From Cymbidium sinense (Eukaryota; Streptophyta; Magnoliopsida; Asparagales; Orchidaceae), in contig CM038223.1 in assembly GCA_021442155.1 (NCBI GenBank), positions 36,802,983-36,866,982 of the forward strand: DNA of 64,000 bases, written 5' to 3'. Position 1 is the first letter of the stretch; every line of letters starts with the position of its first letter. The position numbers and the translations under genes are program-made. This document shows, in pieces, positions 61,091 through 64,000 of this stretch. The notes beneath the pieces were generated by a model, which was not told the DNA's origin, ran no database searches, and worked only from the letters and a program-made list of their open reading frames with translations.

Positions 61091-64000
61091 TGTGGGGAAA
61101 AATTAAGACACCACATAGATTTTAAAATTTTCTTATTTTGGTAAGAAAATTCATCATTAAGGAATAAACATATTATTTCAGAATATAAACTTGTTATCTT
61201 ATAATGGATTTATTTACTTAAATAAGAACTCCTAAGGTTAATGTGTCTTTTAATATTCCAAAGATTCTTCCCTTGAACTACATGAAAAGTAAGATAGTTT
61301 ATTTTAAACTAGGATCATTTTTCCCCCTTATAGTTAATTACATCTTAGGAGTGAGGATCTCTTCTTAAAAATACTCTCGATTAAAGAAAAAAAAGCTTTT
61401 ATTTCTATGGATTTCAAAGTTGGTTTCAAAGGTTAAATTGAAATTTCAAAAGGGAACACTTCAAAGGGGGGAAGAGTTTTTTTTTTTTATGCCAATTCAG
61501 ATAAAGTAAGAAATGCTTATAGATATTGGGATGCCTAGTATGCATTTCAACTATCCTACCATTAGGCTTTATATTTTGAGATTAAATTTATTAAGATTTG
61601 AATTGATATTTTATTAAAAATGTGGGACTTTGATTATAATAGTATAAGACTGTAGAAATACCTAGGATTGATTACTTATTCCTAGAAAGATACTTCAAAA
61701 CCTAAGTTAGAGGCTCTACCTAGTTCAACTTTTTTTTGAAAATTATTGGCTCTTTCTTTCACTTGAGGAAAGGAACCTATCCTTGACTCTTCTGGGCTTA
61801 TCACTTGTCTGGATGGGCTACCAGCTAACACCACCTAAGCTAATTTTTAAATCCATGATACCAGTCTTATGTATGCAAGATGGCTTGGTTGTTACATTTT
61901 AGGAAAAAATCTAAGATCTTAAACTCACTCCCTAATCCCTAGGATCATGTTATGTATAATATGCACCTAATTAATGAAATAATTTTTAGCTTTTAAATGT
62001 TTGACTCAAAATTCATTTAAGACCATTAGGGTATGCAATTTATGCCTACAATGAGATGCAATTAAAACCAGTTGTGGGTCAAATCAAAATAAGAAGGTGG
62101 TCATCCTCAAAGGTTAGATGCCCTTTATGTGTAATGGGTGAAGCATCTAATTCAAGGATTTTGAATAATATTCTAGCTTGGTTCACAAAAGCTAACTGTT
62201 TCTAGTTACTTTTAAGTTGCGCCTAAGGCTTTAATTTATGTGTGAAGTTCTAAGATTCTTTTTTTATTTAAGTTATTTAGATTTAAGTTGGGTAGACAAT
62301 TTATTTTTTTCTAAAGCCTAATGTCCAAGCATTCATCACAAAAACATAGCAAAAAATAAAACATAAAAAAGTAGTCAATTTTTATTGCACATCCAAAATA
62401 AATCACACAAATTTAATTAATAAGAATAGGCCAATGAGGTTGAGCTCTGTATTTATATAGCCTAGCCTAGAATTAAAAGTCTAGATCTATGGGGGTCTTG
62501 TATGAGGATTGTCTTCTTCTTTAGGGGCTTTTGTGGGCTTTATAGGGGACCTCTACACCCATCTGCTGGTAAGGTTAGATCCTGTGATTTCTAGACCCCA
62601 TAGATCCTAATTAATTCTAAACTCAAATTACATTTCAAATTTCAAAAGTAAAATTTCTAAACCCTACAAAATAAATATTATGAAATACAAATAACAATCC
62701 AATAGTTATATTTACAAAGATATAAGCTTAGCATTAGTTGCTTGCCAAGCCCTTAGCATTAGTTGCTTGCCAAGCCCACCAATCATATTGAGATATGCTT
62801 ATGGACTTAAGCATACCTGCAAGCAAATAGTAGTTATAATTTTTTTTTTATTACAACAGTCATTTTTAGCATAGCTCCCTACAAAAAAATAATATTAAGT
62901 TAAAAAGAATGTCTTATCATCCAATCTAATGAGCAAACATTCCAAGCATTCCATCTCAAATAGTACACCACAAAATAAGAAAATATTTTACATAATATCA
63001 CAGATCAACCTAACCTAAGTCTAGGGTCGATGACCTAATAATCTAGTGTTTGAAGGAGGGGTTTGTGTGGTATGACTTTACTAAACATTTTAAGCTCAAG
63101 TTTTAATTTAGGTTTTCAAAGTTTGGTTTAATTTGATTTTGAGATTTTCACTTTTCATAATTTCACTTCATAGGTACATGTCATTGTTAAACTAGAAATT
63201 TGAGATATTAAGATCTCCTTCAGACCAGTAACCCTACAACCTCAAGTGTCCAGACTATATATCATATGTTTGCTAATTATGAAAAATTTTATTGTCATTA
63301 TTTTAATTTCTTTTATTCTTCAAATTTGATCAATATCCCATTGGGTTGTTCTAATTTAATTAATTTAGTTGATTATCATTTCATTTTTATTTTAATTTAC
63401 TTCTATGATAAAATAGAATTTAAAATTTCAAGAATGAAAAATAAAATAAATTCTACTTTGGGTAGAACCCATTCTATTCAACATCCTAAACCTTAATAAG
63501 ATATTCATCCTAATGATGAAGATTCATTCTAAGGGTCAAGCTTACCTGGCATCTTGAAATTCATTTGACTTTGATTTGATTTAATAAATATTTTAATTTT
63601 ATTTGGAAATTTTGTTAAGATTCAGTCTTCTTTTGATTTCTCTTAATTTAATTAAACAATTCTTGATTTGGTTTATGATTAATTTTTTATCATCTTTGAT
63701 TAAGATTTAATATGTTTTTAATTCCTAATTAATAATTTAATGTTCATATTATTATGAATTTAGTTTAATTTAGTTTCCATTTTAAGTTTGATTATAATTC
63801 TTTTATATTTGATGTTGTTTAGTTTATCTTTTATAATTAATTTCATATTTAATATGTTTGATTTGGTTGATTATTCATTTGATTTAATTAATTTTTTTGT
63901 TTAACTTAGATTGATCTTGTTTATTCATTACATTAATGTTTATGTTTATATTTATGTTTATTTCATTAATGTTAATGTTTATGTTTATGTTTATTTCATT
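61091..64000 (-). mobile_element. Tat-family giant LTR, copy A5 (runs off the window)
   Basis: Starts tgtggggaaaaattaagaca and follows A4: 'aaataagaactcctaaggtt' near 61221, 'ctatccttgactcttctggg' near 61779, 'gcttagcattagttgcttgc' near 62727, and the 'taggtacatgtcattgttaa' block near 63172. A small duplication 'gcccttagcattagttgcttgccaagccc' is present near 62750-62780. It is the 5' LTR of the right Tat element. The rest lies beyond the window. Confidence 0.82.
63930..64000. repeat. Simple TTTATG-type repeat
   Basis: Degenerate 'atgtttatgtttat' and 'ttcattaatgtt' units at the window edge, within LTR A5. They may continue outside. Confidence 0.75.

Noticed and set aside
1..64000. CRISPR array, tRNA or rRNA genes, bacterial-type operons
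   Set aside because: No regularly spaced short identical repeats with unique spacers, no tRNA-like A and B boxes with a matching cloverleaf, and no rRNA core sequence were noticed. The repeats present are LTR subrepeats and microsatellites.

Overview
This window looks like AT-rich intergenic heterochromatin from a seed plant. I could support no host protein-coding gene, tRNA, rRNA, CRISPR array or prokaryote-style operon. Almost all of it can be assigned to old, broken retrotransposons inserted into one another. The plant assignment rests on the element types: Ty3/gypsy of the Tat lineage (with a second, archaeal-type RNase H), a Ty1/copia SIRE-like LTR, L1-type LINEs with a C-terminal RNase H, and a plant iMet-type primer-binding site. 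The species cannot be named from this sequence.

The backbone is a minus-strand Tat-like LTR retrotransposon family with unusually large LTRs of about 6.2-6.8 kb. Three LTRs lie in the same orientation: A1 (1-6283, cut by the window edge), A3 (27853-53278, in three pieces) and A5 (61091 to beyond 64000). Two internal regions separate them. The left one (27852 down to 6284) keeps gag, protease, reverse transcriptase and RNase H but lacks the archaeal RNase H and integrase. The right one (61090 down to 53279) keeps gag, protease, the archaeal RNase H and integrase but lacks reverse transcriptase. The layout is LTR-internal-LTR-internal-LTR, with A3 apparently shared. Two more copies are solo LTRs: A2 (12829-19030, opposite orientation, 5-bp target duplication) and A4 (41216-48053).

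Insertions in the left internal region: a small plus-strand LTR element (8147-19560) interrupts the reverse transcriptase region, with flanking repeats taaat/taaac. It carries a 5'-truncated LINE (about 9172-12206), and its 3' LTR is split by solo LTR A2. A SIRE-like copia solo LTR (20082-22593, duplication ATTCT) sits between protease and reverse transcriptase.

Insertions in LTR A3: a full-length plus-strand LINE (30200-48647 including its own insertions) has a perfect 14-bp target duplication. That LINE is interrupted in its reverse transcriptase by a second full-length LINE on the minus strand (33761-39457, 15-bp duplication with one mismatch), and in its RNase H by solo LTR A4. A third LINE fragment (about 49625-50562, minus) lies further along A3, where roughly 0.9 kb of LTR is missing.

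The order of events follows from the nesting: Tat elements first; then the small LTR element and the plus-strand LINE; then A2, A4 and the minus-strand LINE. The Tat family and the LINE family were each active at least twice. Every coding region carries stops, frameshifts or lost catalytic residues, so nothing here looks autonomous now.
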